In this document: one piece after another, positions 1-4,887 of the stretch
How positions within the stretch are numbered: position 1 is the first letter of the stretch
Layout: every line of letters begins with the position of its first letter
Source of the DNA: an uncultured Peptococcaceae bacterium
Lineage (GTDB): Bacteria > Bacillota > Desulfotomaculia > Desulfotomaculales > Desulfocucumaceae
Direction of reading: 5' to 3'
Length of the DNA stretch: 5,513 nt
NCBI GenBank assembly: GCA_958417755.1
Contig: CATZDY010000150.1
Coordinates: forward strand, 1 to 5,513
Notes under the pieces: model-generated
Database searches by the model: none
Seen by the model: only the letters and a program-made list of their open reading frames with translations
Told to the model about the DNA's origin: nothing
Program-made: the position numbers and the translations under genes

Positions 1-447
1 TATGGCATGGGCAGTGCATGGCGTAATATAGAAAGTTTCCTTTTTGCCGAAGATTTGGAACGCATAACCCCTTATTTCCAAAGCAACAAAGGGTTTGCCC
101 AAACCATGACAGATATCATGAATCAAAGTGAACAATGGGGTAAAACCACAAATTTATTACAGGGATTAACCAAACTCAGGGAGGAATTTAAACATCTTAT
201 ACAAAAAGATACTATTTTCATCATTGTCAGCGATACCAGAACAGTGGCTCCCACAGAAGCCTTGGCCTTATTGCTAAAAATAAAAAAGCATCTGCATAAA
301 ACATTATGGTTAAATCCTTTACCCGTTCATTTGTGGTCCCAATACGCCACTGTAGCCCAATTTAAACAACATATACCTCTTTTCCCTTGTCATCAACTAT
401 CTCAGATGGAAAAGGTATTACAAACCCAATTGTTAAAGGAAATATAA
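1..447 (+). CDS. CoxE-like VWA domain protein, C-terminal part (5' end outside window)
   Basis: The frame is open from the first base to TAA at 445-447, so the gene almost certainly begins upstream; the ATG at 7 has no ribosome binding site and lies inside the domain. About 148 residues are visible. FLFAEDLERITPYF near the start, FIIVSDTRT around residue 75 and TLWLNPLP around residue 100 match the last half of CoxE-type von Willebrand factor A domains, where a short beta strand ends in an SD motif and a later strand reads WLNP. In this family the MIDAS DxSxS motif lies further N-terminal, so it is not visible here. Family members usually work beside a MoxR-type AAA ATPase in maturation or remodelling of metalloenzymes; that partner, if present, is upstream. 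The fragment looks intact, and no terminator was found in the 108 bases before the next gene. The family call is fairly secure; the substrate is unknown. Confidence 0.8.
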   Translation, partial: YGMGSAWRNIESFLFAEDLERITPYFQSNKGFAQTMTDIMNQSEQWGKTTNLLQGLTKLREEFKHLIQKDTIFIIVSDTRTVAPTEALALLLKIKKHLHKTLWLNPLPVHLWSQYATVAQFKQHIPLFPCHQLSQMEKVLQTQLLKEI

Positions 448-542
448 TATAGCATGGGAATAACAATATTCTTTGTTTTATAATTATCTTTTTGTTTTTA
501 TCCATTGTTGTATAGATGAAAAATAAATAAGCTGCAAAAAAT

Positions 543-547
543 GGAGG
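543..547 (+). promoter_or_regulatory. ribosome binding site of the ybaK-like gene (decides the start)
   Basis: GGAGG sits 8 bases before ATG 556, which is ideal spacing. It lies inside the codons that would follow the earlier in-frame ATG at 541, and that ATG has only A-rich sequence upstream with no Shine-Dalgarno motif. Start 556 is therefore preferred, shortening the protein from 160 to 155 residues. Confidence 0.8.
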
Positions 548-555
548 ATAATGAA

Positions 556-1023
556 ATGGTTACAGAAATATTTGCTACAATTCAAACCTTTTTACATCAT
601 AAGGGAATCAATACCCAACCCATAGCTTTTGAACAAGATACAGCCACATCCGAAAAGGCAGCGTTAGCCTTAGGGGTTTGTGTAGGACAAATTGCCAAAA
701 CCATTGTGTTTTTAGCTGATCAAAATCCTGTTTTGGTGGTTGCCAGTGGTGATGTGAAAATAAATAGTGGCAAATTAAAACGTTATTTAGGAGTTTCTAA
801 GGTAAAAATGGCTGCTCCAGAAACTGTGTTACAGTCTACAGGCTACGCTGTGGGAGGCGTATGTCCAGTGGCTTTGGCCCAGCCCTTGAACGTTTTGTTG
901 GAAAAAAGCCTTCAAAGGTTTGAAGTGGTTTACACTGCTGCAGGAACACCACAGTCAGCTTTACCCCTTACAATGGAACAATTACAGCAGGCTACGGATG
1001 GCTGTTGGGTTGAATTGGTTTAA
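556..1023 (+). CDS. ybaK: YbaK/EbsC (ProX-like) aminoacyl-tRNA deacylase
   Basis: This 155-residue protein has the usual length and single-domain layout of the YbaK/EbsC (INS superfamily) editing enzymes. They act in the cytoplasm and hydrolyse wrongly charged tRNAs, classically Cys-tRNA(Pro), after release from the synthetase. Visible signatures are TSEKAA at about residues 31-36, QIAKTIVF at 45-52 with the conserved lysine K48 of the active pocket, ASGDVKIN at 63-70, and GGVCP at 100-104, the counterpart of the family GGxxP loop. The 160-residue version starting at 541 adds MEDNE, but that stretch contains the ribosome binding site, so start 556 is chosen. The gene stands 108 bases after the VWA gene, and a terminator follows at 1274-1317. 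The subfamily (YbaK, ProX or another INS member) and the exact tRNA substrate cannot be settled from motifs alone; the gene symbol is given at family level. Confidence 0.88.
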   Translation: MVTEIFATIQTFLHHKGINTQPIAFEQDTATSEKAALALGVCVGQIAKTIVFLADQNPVLVVASGDVKINSGKLKRYLGVSKVKMAAPETVLQSTGYAVGGVCPVALAQPLNVLLEKSLQRFEVVYTAAGTPQSALPLTMEQLQQATDGCWVELV

Positions 1024-1124
1024 AGGATAAAGTTTTTTTGTGTATCATCTTAATGCCAATGAAGGTATTATTTTAGCAATGACCTTAAGATATCCTTCCT
1101 TTATACTGAAAGAGGGGTGTCATG

Positions 1125-1232
1125 ATGAAGATTTTGAAAGAAATAATCGGATTGTTTGGTTCTTCCCACAATACCATACGTTTAACTTTATTACCCAAAT
1201 TGAACAAGCCAGAGGTACGTAATATAAAATAA
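1125..1232 (+). CDS. possible small ORF, 35 residues, unknown
   Basis: A short reading frame begins MKILKEIIGLFGSS and ends at TAA 1230-1232. GAGGGG at 1112-1117 lies 7 bases before ATG 1125; an in-frame ATG at 1122 is only 4 bases away and is less likely to be used. The first ten residues could form an amphipathic helix (K-I-L-K-E-I-I-G-L-F), and the rest is basic. A factor-independent terminator begins 42 bases downstream, so the ORF lies inside a transcribed stretch, probably as the tail of the ybaK transcript. I do not recognise it. It may be a small peptide, the remnant of a longer gene, or a chance frame. Only the ribosome binding site, the position and the terminator speak for it. Confidence 0.28.
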   Translation: MKILKEIIGLFGSSHNTIRLTLLPKLNKPEVRNIK

Positions 1233-1273
1233 AATATGTATTTTTTAATAGTAGTATTAAATTTCTATCAATA

Positions 1274-1317
1274 CCCTTTGTCTGTCAGATATTTTTCCAG
1301 GCAAGGGGATATTTTTT
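1274..1317 (+). terminator. factor-independent terminator after ybaK / small ORF
   Basis: An 11-pair uninterrupted stem is formed by CCCTTTGTCTG (1274-1284) and CAGGCAAGGGG (1298-1308), with two G-U pairs and a 13-base loop. Six T residues follow at 1312-1317, three bases past the stem. This is a convincing plus-strand terminator that would close the ybaK unit and separate it from the acetyltransferase operon. Confidence 0.75.
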
Positions 1318-1578
1318 AGAAAAGAAAAATAGGTAAGCTTTTATCAATTAGTTTACCAAATTTTTCATGATAGAAGATATTTATTGCATATAAAAAGATG
1401 AAAATAGCTAAAAAAGCTAGAAACAATCAGTATCATAAGAAAAATAGAGGAAATTATTTTTTTGAGTGAGAATATGGATGATACAAAAGTTTGAAATGTG
1501 TTTTATCTAAAGGAAATAATAAGGTAAGCTTTTGAAATACTTTAAATTATAATATATGGAATAAACAGAGGGCTGGGT
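1318..1578. other. 261-base AT-rich intergenic stretch with small inverted and direct repeats
   Basis: No convincing gene is seen. AGGTAAGCTTTT occurs twice, at 1331-1342 and 1522-1533. The first copy also forms a small hairpin, GGTAAGC (1332-1338) with GTTTACC (1351-1357), one G-U pair and a 12-base loop, followed by AAATTTTT. TAGCT (1405-1409) pairs with AGCTA (1415-1419). GTATCAT (1430-1436) pairs with ATGATAC (1478-1484) across 41 bases. In a region this AT-rich, such short pairings can arise by chance. No known riboswitch is recognised. Confidence 0.45.
1532..1560 (+). promoter_or_regulatory. candidate promoter of the MBOAT/DHHW operon
   Basis: TTGAAA (1532-1537) is followed after 17 bases by TATGGA (1555-1560), which would put the transcript start about 10 bases before the ribosome binding site. 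A perfect TATAAT at 1548-1553 lies in the same stretch but has no -35 match at 16-18 bases. TTGAAA at 1491-1496 with AATAAT at 1515-1520 is a third option. A promoter is expected here because a terminator lies upstream, but the exact one is uncertain. Confidence 0.35.
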
Positions 1579-2988
1579 ATGGTATTCAGCAGTATTATTT
1601 TTTTATATTATTTTTTGCCTATTACCATTCTTATTTATTACATAACGCCAAAGTGTGGGAAGAATTTAGTATTTTTATTGGCTAGCCTATTTTTCTATGC
1701 TTGGGGAGAGCCTGTTTACGTATTTTTGATGCTTTTTTCCATTTTGATCAATTATTTTATTGGTTTAGGGCTAACCAGTGTAAATGTACATCGCAAAAAA
1801 GTATTGGTAATAGGCTGTATATTTAATCTTGCTCTGATTGGGGTTTTTAAGTATACAGGGTTTACTTTAACAAACCTTTCCTATGTATTGTCTATCAATC
1901 TTCCTATACCAGAGATTGCTTTGCCTTTGGGCATTTCTTTTTTTACCTTCCAAGCTATGAGCTATTTATTTGATGTATACCGCAATGAGGCAAAGCCCCA
2001 AAAAAGCCCCTGGGCCTTGGCATTGTATATTACAGCGTTTCCCCAATTGGTGGCAGGTCCCATTGTGCGCTATACTAGTATCATGGAGCAAATTCATGGC
2101 CGTAAACACACCTTGGATGGAATGGCAGAGGGAGTCAAACGTTTTACCATTGGTCTTGCAAAAAAAGTATTGCTTGCCAATCCTTTGGGACAAATGGTGG
2201 ATAGTATTTTTGTGTTTCAAGGCGCAGATCTTTCCTTTACCACTGCGTGGATTGGAGCCATTGCTTATGCCTTGCAAATTTATTTTGATTTTAGCGGTTA
2301 TTCTGATATGGCCATTGGATTAGGAAAAATGTTTGGTTTTCGTTTTGAAGAGAACTTTCGTTATCCCTATATTTCTACAAGCATTAGTGAGTTTTGGCGG
2401 CGTTGGCATATTTCTTTGGGCAGTTGGTTTCGGGATTATGTGTACATTCCCCTGGGGGGAAACAGACAAGGTACCATGCAAATGGTTCGCAATCTATTCA
2501 TTGTCTGGTTTTTAACTGGTTTATGGCATGGTGCCAGCTGGGTATTTGTCATATGGGGTCTGTATTACGGTTGTTTTATTATGGTAGAAAAATTATTACA
2601 AGAAAAAATACGCAGGATACCCAAAGTAGTCATGCGTTTGTATACAGTATTGGTGATCATAATTGGCTGGGTATTCTTCCGCTCCGACTCCTTGTCTGGT
2701 GCCATTTCTTATCTGAGTGCCATGTTTGGATTAGGGCCTGGTGCTTTTTGTGATTCTGTAGCAAGATTATATTTACATGACCAGGGTATACTTTTCGTGG
2801 TGGCGATCATTGGTTGCACTCCTTATGTGGCCCAATGGTTCCAAAGAGCATTTGGCCAAGAAAGAAAGCTGGGTTATCAGCTGGTGCAAACAGTGACCAT
2901 GGCAATGGGGGTTTGTGTTTTGTTATATGTGTGTACCATTTGCTTGGTCAATTCAGTATACAATCCATTTATTTATTTTAGATTTTAG
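1579..2988 (+). CDS. AlgI-like membrane-bound O-acyltransferase (MBOAT)
   Basis: This 469-residue polytopic membrane protein is full length for the AlgI branch of the MBOAT family. These proteins pass an acetyl group from a cytoplasmic donor through the membrane for O-acetylation of exported polysaccharide. The N-terminus MVFSSIIFLYYFLP is the standard family start, and AGAGGG (1567-1572) lies 6 bases before the ATG. Further family blocks are LASLFFYAWGEP near residue 40, LPLGISFFTFQ at 115-125, FPQLVAGPIVR at 154-164, YFDFSGYSDMAIG from 235, and EFWRRWHISLGSWFRDY at 271-287. The invariant catalytic histidine is H317 in LWHGAS; H277 is the second conserved one. Many hydrophobic segments alternate with loops along the whole length. 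The next gene starts 16 bases downstream and encodes the expected SGNH partner. The acceptor polymer is unknown, so the symbol algI is not assigned. DltB is a relative, but no dltA, dltC or dltD is seen here. Confidence 0.93.
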   Translation: MVFSSIIFLYYFLPITILIYYITPKCGKNLVFLLASLFFYAWGEPVYVFLMLFSILINYFIGLGLTSVNVHRKKVLVIGCIFNLALIGVFKYTGFTLTNLSYVLSINLPIPEIALPLGISFFTFQAMSYLFDVYRNEAKPQKSPWALALYITAFPQLVAGPIVRYTSIMEQIHGRKHTLDGMAEGVKRFTIGLAKKVLLANPLGQMVDSIFVFQGADLSFTTAWIGAIAYALQIYFDFSGYSDMAIGLGKMFGFRFEENFRYPYISTSISEFWRRWHISLGSWFRDYVYIPLGGNRQGTMQMVRNLFIVWFLTGLWHGASWVFVIWGLYYGCFIMVEKLLQEKIRRIPKVVMRLYTVLVIIIGWVFFRSDSLSGAISYLSAMFGLGPGAFCDSVARLYLHDQGILFVVAIIGCTPYVAQWFQRAFGQERKLGYQLVQTVTMAMGVCVLLYVCTICLVNSVYNPFIYFRF

Positions 2989-3004
2989 TTCACAGGAGAA
3001 TCCT

Positions 3005-4189
3005 ATGAAAATTTTAAAATCATGCCTGATCTGTATTCCCTTTTTTCTTATTCTGGGGGGAGGTTTTATTCTGGGTTTTATGCAGCCGGATGAACCTATT
3101 AGTTTGGTGGAAAATAGGGAGCTTATGCAACGGCCAAAGTTGGATTTCCATCACATAAGCCAATTTGCCACAGATTATACCACTTATGTTGTGGAACAGT
3201 TTCCCTTTCGCGAAGAGTTTTTAAAAGAATATACCATGGCACAGCTGTTCATGGGTAAAAAGTATATACGCAATACATATGTAGCCCAAGAAGAATGGTT
3301 ATTGCCCACAGAATATCAACTGTCCTCTTCTGAAATTGAAACATATTGCAATGCTCTGCTTCAACATATATCCAAAGAAAAATTTGCTACAATTGATTTT
3401 TATTATGCAATTTTGCCTTTTAAAACAGCTTCTCTTTTTCCCTTGGAAGAGTCCTATGTTGATATGAAAAACGGTTTAGTCAATAGGGAAAGAATTGTTG
3501 CCATGTTAACGCAATCTCCAATCCGGGTGATTGATGTCCAGAAATATTTTAACACCAATTTTTCCTTAGAAGATAGAAAACAGTTTTATTTTAAAACAGA
3601 TTTCCATTGGAATGCTTTGGGCGCCTATGCAGCTATGCAATGCATTCAAAATACCATGGTACAAAGTGGTTCCCTGGATGAACAAGAACAGTTTCAAGAC
3701 AATGACTTTGATTTCATTTATCTTGATCATACAAAATACCAAGGTGATTTGAATCTATGGTTTTCCAATGCGTTTTCTATGGCTGAAACCATTCCCCTCA
3801 TCCAATTAAAAGATAGAGAAAATGTACAATATTATCTAAAAATCAATGCCACTGAAACTGTTAATAGAGAGGATGTGATTGCCAGTGATATAAATAAAAA
3901 ACTGGTAAATTATAATGATGTGTATACAGAAAACTTGGGATATTACCGTTGCATTCATCCCAATGCCAAGAGCAATAAAAAAATCATTATTTTTAAAGAT
4001 TCCCTGCAAAACCCCACAGTGGATATGTTTAGCCAAATTTTTCAGGAAGTCCATGTCATTGATGCCCGTAACTATCAGGATATATATGGATTTGAAGAAT
4101 TACTTAGTACAGTGCAGCCGGATGTTGTACTGTTTATGTTTCATCAAAATAATACAAGTAAGGAGTTGAAGGAGTATTTAACCACTTAA
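3005..4189 (+). CDS. DHHW/AlgX-AlgJ-like SGNH protein, probable O-acetyltransferase partner
   Basis: This is a 394-residue protein. Start 3005 is chosen because AGGAGA (2994-2999) precedes it closely and the N-terminus MKILKSCLICIPFFLILGG is a typical signal anchor (hydrophobic segment about residues 7-26). The frame is open further upstream to 2915, but that part overlaps the MBOAT gene and has no binding site. After the anchor come ENREL at 36-40 and EQFPFRE at 64-70, both usual for DHHW/AlgJ proteins. DFHW follows at 199-202, giving the D199 and H201 pair, and KDS at 331-333 supplies the likely nucleophile S333. VIDAR and VLFMFHQNN near the end fit the last SGNH strands. In AlgX the triad is also Asp-x-His plus a later Ser, so F200 in place of the first His of DHHW need not abolish activity. 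The protein probably sits outside the membrane and transfers acetyl groups supplied by the MBOAT to an envelope polymer. Confidence 0.87.
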   Translation: MKILKSCLICIPFFLILGGGFILGFMQPDEPISLVENRELMQRPKLDFHHISQFATDYTTYVVEQFPFREEFLKEYTMAQLFMGKKYIRNTYVAQEEWLLPTEYQLSSSEIETYCNALLQHISKEKFATIDFYYAILPFKTASLFPLEESYVDMKNGLVNRERIVAMLTQSPIRVIDVQKYFNTNFSLEDRKQFYFKTDFHWNALGAYAAMQCIQNTMVQSGSLDEQEQFQDNDFDFIYLDHTKYQGDLNLWFSNAFSMAETIPLIQLKDRENVQYYLKINATETVNREDVIASDINKKLVNYNDVYTENLGYYRCIHPNAKSNKKIIIFKDSLQNPTVDMFSQIFQEVHVIDARNYQDIYGFEELLSTVQPDVVLFMFHQNNTSKELKEYLTT

Positions 4190-4219
4190 AGGTTTACTTT
4201 GAAATAAAGGGTGGTAAAC
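4181..4219 (+). other. overlapping weak hairpins at the end of the DHHW gene
   Basis: GTTTAC (4192-4197) can pair with GTAAAC (4214-4219), or alternatively ACCAC (4181-4185) with GTGGT (4211-4215) around an inner CTTT/AAAG (4197-4200 with 4206-4209). No T-run follows, so this is at best a weak or factor-dependent transcript end. No better terminator for the operon was found before the tRNA promoter. Confidence 0.3.
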
Positions 4220-4293
4220 ATGACTATCTGTTTATGAGTGAATTTTGAATATTCGGCAAAGGAGAATCATTGTTTTATGGTTTTGTTCAGTTC

Positions 4294-4322
4294 TTGACAG
4301 TATCTGAGATTTATAGCATAAT
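4294..4322 (+). promoter_or_regulatory. promoter of tRNA-Pro
   Basis: TTGACA (4294-4299) and CATAAT (4317-4322) are separated by 17 bases, a near-perfect sigma-70/sigma-A promoter. Transcription would begin near 4329, giving a leader of about 60 bases before the tRNA. Strong consensus elements are usual for tRNA genes. Confidence 0.75.
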
Positions 4323-4349
4323 ACTAATTGTGCACTATATTCTTGGCGC

Positions 4350-4379
4350 TTTATCCTTTCTTTGGTATGAAATGATAAA
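4350..4379 (+). other. imperfect hairpin in the tRNA leader
   Basis: TTTATC (4350-4355) pairs with GATAAA (4374-4379) and, after one C/T mismatch, TTTC (4357-4360) pairs with GAAA (4369-4372) around an 8-base loop. The stem ends eight bases before the tRNA and could be a processing landmark, but the pairs are nearly all A-T. Confidence 0.3.
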
Positions 4380-4387
4380 ATGGTTAT

Positions 4388-4464
4388 CGGGATGTAGCTC
4401 AGTTTGGTAGAGCGCACGGTTCGGGACCGTGAGGCCGCAGGTTCAAGTCCTGTCATCCCGACCA
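4388..4464 (+). tRNA. tRNA-Pro, anticodon CGG
   Basis: A complete cloverleaf is visible. The acceptor stem is CGGGATG (4388-4394) with CATCCCG (4454-4460), followed by encoded ACCA (4461-4464); the first base C is typical of bacterial tRNA-Pro. The D arm contains AGCTCAGTTTGGTAGAG. The anticodon stem is CACGG (4415-4419) with CCGTG (4427-4431), and the loop TTCGGGA gives anticodon CGG at 4422-4424, which reads CCG codons. The T arm is GCAGG-TTCAAGT-CCTGT with one G-U pair. The gene has its own promoter and terminator. Its 3' end borders an integrase scar on the opposite strand, which suggests this locus served as an attachment site. Confidence 0.97.
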
Positions 4465-4479
4465 ATATGAAAACCTCTG

Positions 4480-4510
4480 AAACCCTGTGTTTTTGGGGTT
4501 TTTTGTTTTT
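4480..4510 (+). terminator. factor-independent terminator of tRNA-Pro
   Basis: AAACCC (4480-4485) pairs with GGGTTT (4496-4501) around a 10-base loop, and the T-run continues as TTTTTTGTTTTT (4499-4510). An outer pairing of CCTCT (4474-4478) with AGAGG (4511-4515) is also possible. The position, 16 bases past the CCA end, fits a tRNA transcript end. Confidence 0.8.
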
Positions 4511-4533
4511 AGAGGGGGAGATTTTTTAGTGTT

Positions 4534-4554
4534 TGACCCTTTCAGTGACCCTTT
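4534..4554. repeat. two copies of TGACCCTTT, period 12
   Basis: TGACCCTTT occurs at 4534-4542 and again at 4546-4554. On the minus strand, in a frame one base away from the integrase tail, the repeats read as KGSLKGS. This resembles the basic, glycine-containing tails of some Firmicute integrases, so the repeat may be old coding sequence rather than a binding site. Confidence 0.5.
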
Positions 4555-4715
4555 AGCGGGTTATAATACACTTTATGTATTTGTCCATACGGGCAGTACT
4601 TTCCCGCCTCATATTTTCGGTGACATGACCGTAAACATCCAGGGTGAAGGACGAGGTGTGGTGGCCAAGGTTTTCCTACCCATGTATTTTACGCCCTCTC
4701 CTTCCAAAGTGTGTG
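4553..4715 (-). pseudogene. tyrosine recombinase (integrase) C-terminal remnant
   Basis: On the minus strand, 4675 down to 4556 reads ENLGHHTSSFTLDVYGHV, then TENMRRESTARMDKYIK and CIITR, ending at TAA (4553-4555). This is the unmistakable C-terminus of a phage/ICE-type tyrosine recombinase: the LGHH box (first His codon 4661-4663) followed by the catalytic tyrosine (codon 4631-4633). The frame is closed immediately upstream by TAG at 4676-4678. Beyond it, in another frame, HTLEGEGVK (4713-4687) resembles the segment that normally precedes VQENLGHH, so the join is a frameshift plus a small deletion. The core-binding domain and the Arg and HxxR motifs are absent. The gene is therefore dead, and only about 45-55 residues of an expected 350-400 remain. 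It reads toward the tRNA-Pro 3' end, as expected of an element integrated there. The outer limit is approximate. Confidence 0.82.
4562..4576 (+). repeat. left copy of a 15-base perfect inverted repeat
   Basis: TATAATACACTTTAT is the exact reverse complement of 4768-4782. This copy covers the last codons of the integrase remnant, at the point where the reading frame appears to shift away from the KGS-rich tail. Confidence 0.6.
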
Positions 4716-4767
4716 GTGTCCATTTTTCTTTTAGATATGTCTACACAATTCTTTCTATATAAACAAA

Positions 4768-4782
4768 ATAAAGTGTATTATA
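4768..4782 (-). repeat. right copy of a 15-base perfect inverted repeat
   Basis: ATAAAGTGTATTATA matches the reverse complement of 4562-4576 at all 15 positions. The pair spans 221 bases and brackets the integrase scar. No target-site duplication is obvious outside the repeats. Its origin is unknown; a partial duplication/inversion or the ends of a small non-autonomous element are both possible. Confidence 0.6.
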
Positions 4783-4812
4783 TCTTACGTTTATAATATT
4801 TAGTAAAGCTTC

Positions 4813-4841
4813 TTGACAGGTGAACGATCGTTTACTATAAT
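4813..4841 (+). promoter_or_regulatory. consensus promoter of the tetR-family gene
   Basis: Perfect TTGACA (4813-4818) and perfect TATAAT (4836-4841) are separated by 17 bases. The start of transcription would be near 4848. The spacer is almost entirely filled by operator 1, so repressor binding would block RNA polymerase directly. Confidence 0.9.
4820..4835. promoter_or_regulatory. operator 1 for the TetR-family repressor
   Basis: GTGAACGATCGTTTAC is a 16-base palindrome with one mismatched pair (G4822 against T4833), centred between 4827 and 4828. It lies in the promoter spacer. Size and symmetry are typical of TetR-dimer operators. Confidence 0.8.
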
Positions 4842-4851
4842 ATGGTCAATG

Positions 4852-4867
4852 GTAAACGATCGTTTGC
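4852..4867. promoter_or_regulatory. operator 2 for the TetR-family repressor
   Basis: GTAAACGATCGTTTGC shares the AAACGATCGTTT core and differs from operator 1 at only two positions. It is centred between 4859 and 4860, 32 bp (about three helical turns) from operator 1, and lies just after the expected transcription start and before the ribosome binding site. Confidence 0.8.
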
Positions 4868-4887
4868 TTTGAGGAGGTATTTAGAGC

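Noticed and set aside
1040..1222. 60-residue frame starting with GTG after ybaK
   Set aside because: The start codon is GTG, the only upstream AAGG is 13 bases away, the composition is not protein-like, and it overlaps the better-initiated small ORF at 1125.
1966..2753. Several overlapping frames on both strands within the MBOAT gene
   Set aside because: They are shadows of the full-length MBOAT reading frame, with no domain signal of their own.
2915..3004. 30-codon N-terminal extension of the DHHW protein
   Set aside because: It overlaps the MBOAT 3' end in another frame, and the ribosome binding site and signal anchor both point to ATG 3005.
3836..4169. Short frames on both strands within the DHHW gene
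   Set aside because: They are shadows of the SGNH protein; no initiation signals and no recognisable motifs.
4270..4410. TTG-started 46-codon hydrophobic frame with GGAG (4261-4264) 5 bases upstream
   Set aside because: It runs across the tRNA promoter and ends inside the tRNA D arm, so it would not be part of a sensible message; AT-rich DNA often gives hydrophobic frames.
556..4464. Functional link between the YbaK-type Cys-tRNA(Pro) editing enzyme and the nearby tRNA-Pro
   Set aside because: They are more than 3 kb apart in separate transcription units with an unrelated operon between; co-location looks accidental.
4232..4465. Minus-strand 77-residue frame starting MVGMTGLEPAASRSRTVRST
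   Set aside because: It is the antisense of tRNA-Pro; this MTGLEPAASRSRT-type peptide is a well-known artefact of tRNA genes read backwards. The rest runs through the tRNA promoter and leader.
4534..4554. Repeated TGACCCTTT as the start of a CRISPR or iteron array
   Set aside because: Only two 9-base copies with a 3-base gap; more likely the decayed coding tail of the integrase.
4487..4762. Plus-strand 91-residue frame rich in F, G and V
   Set aside because: It lies opposite the integrase remnant, begins inside the tRNA terminator and has no ribosome binding site or family resemblance.
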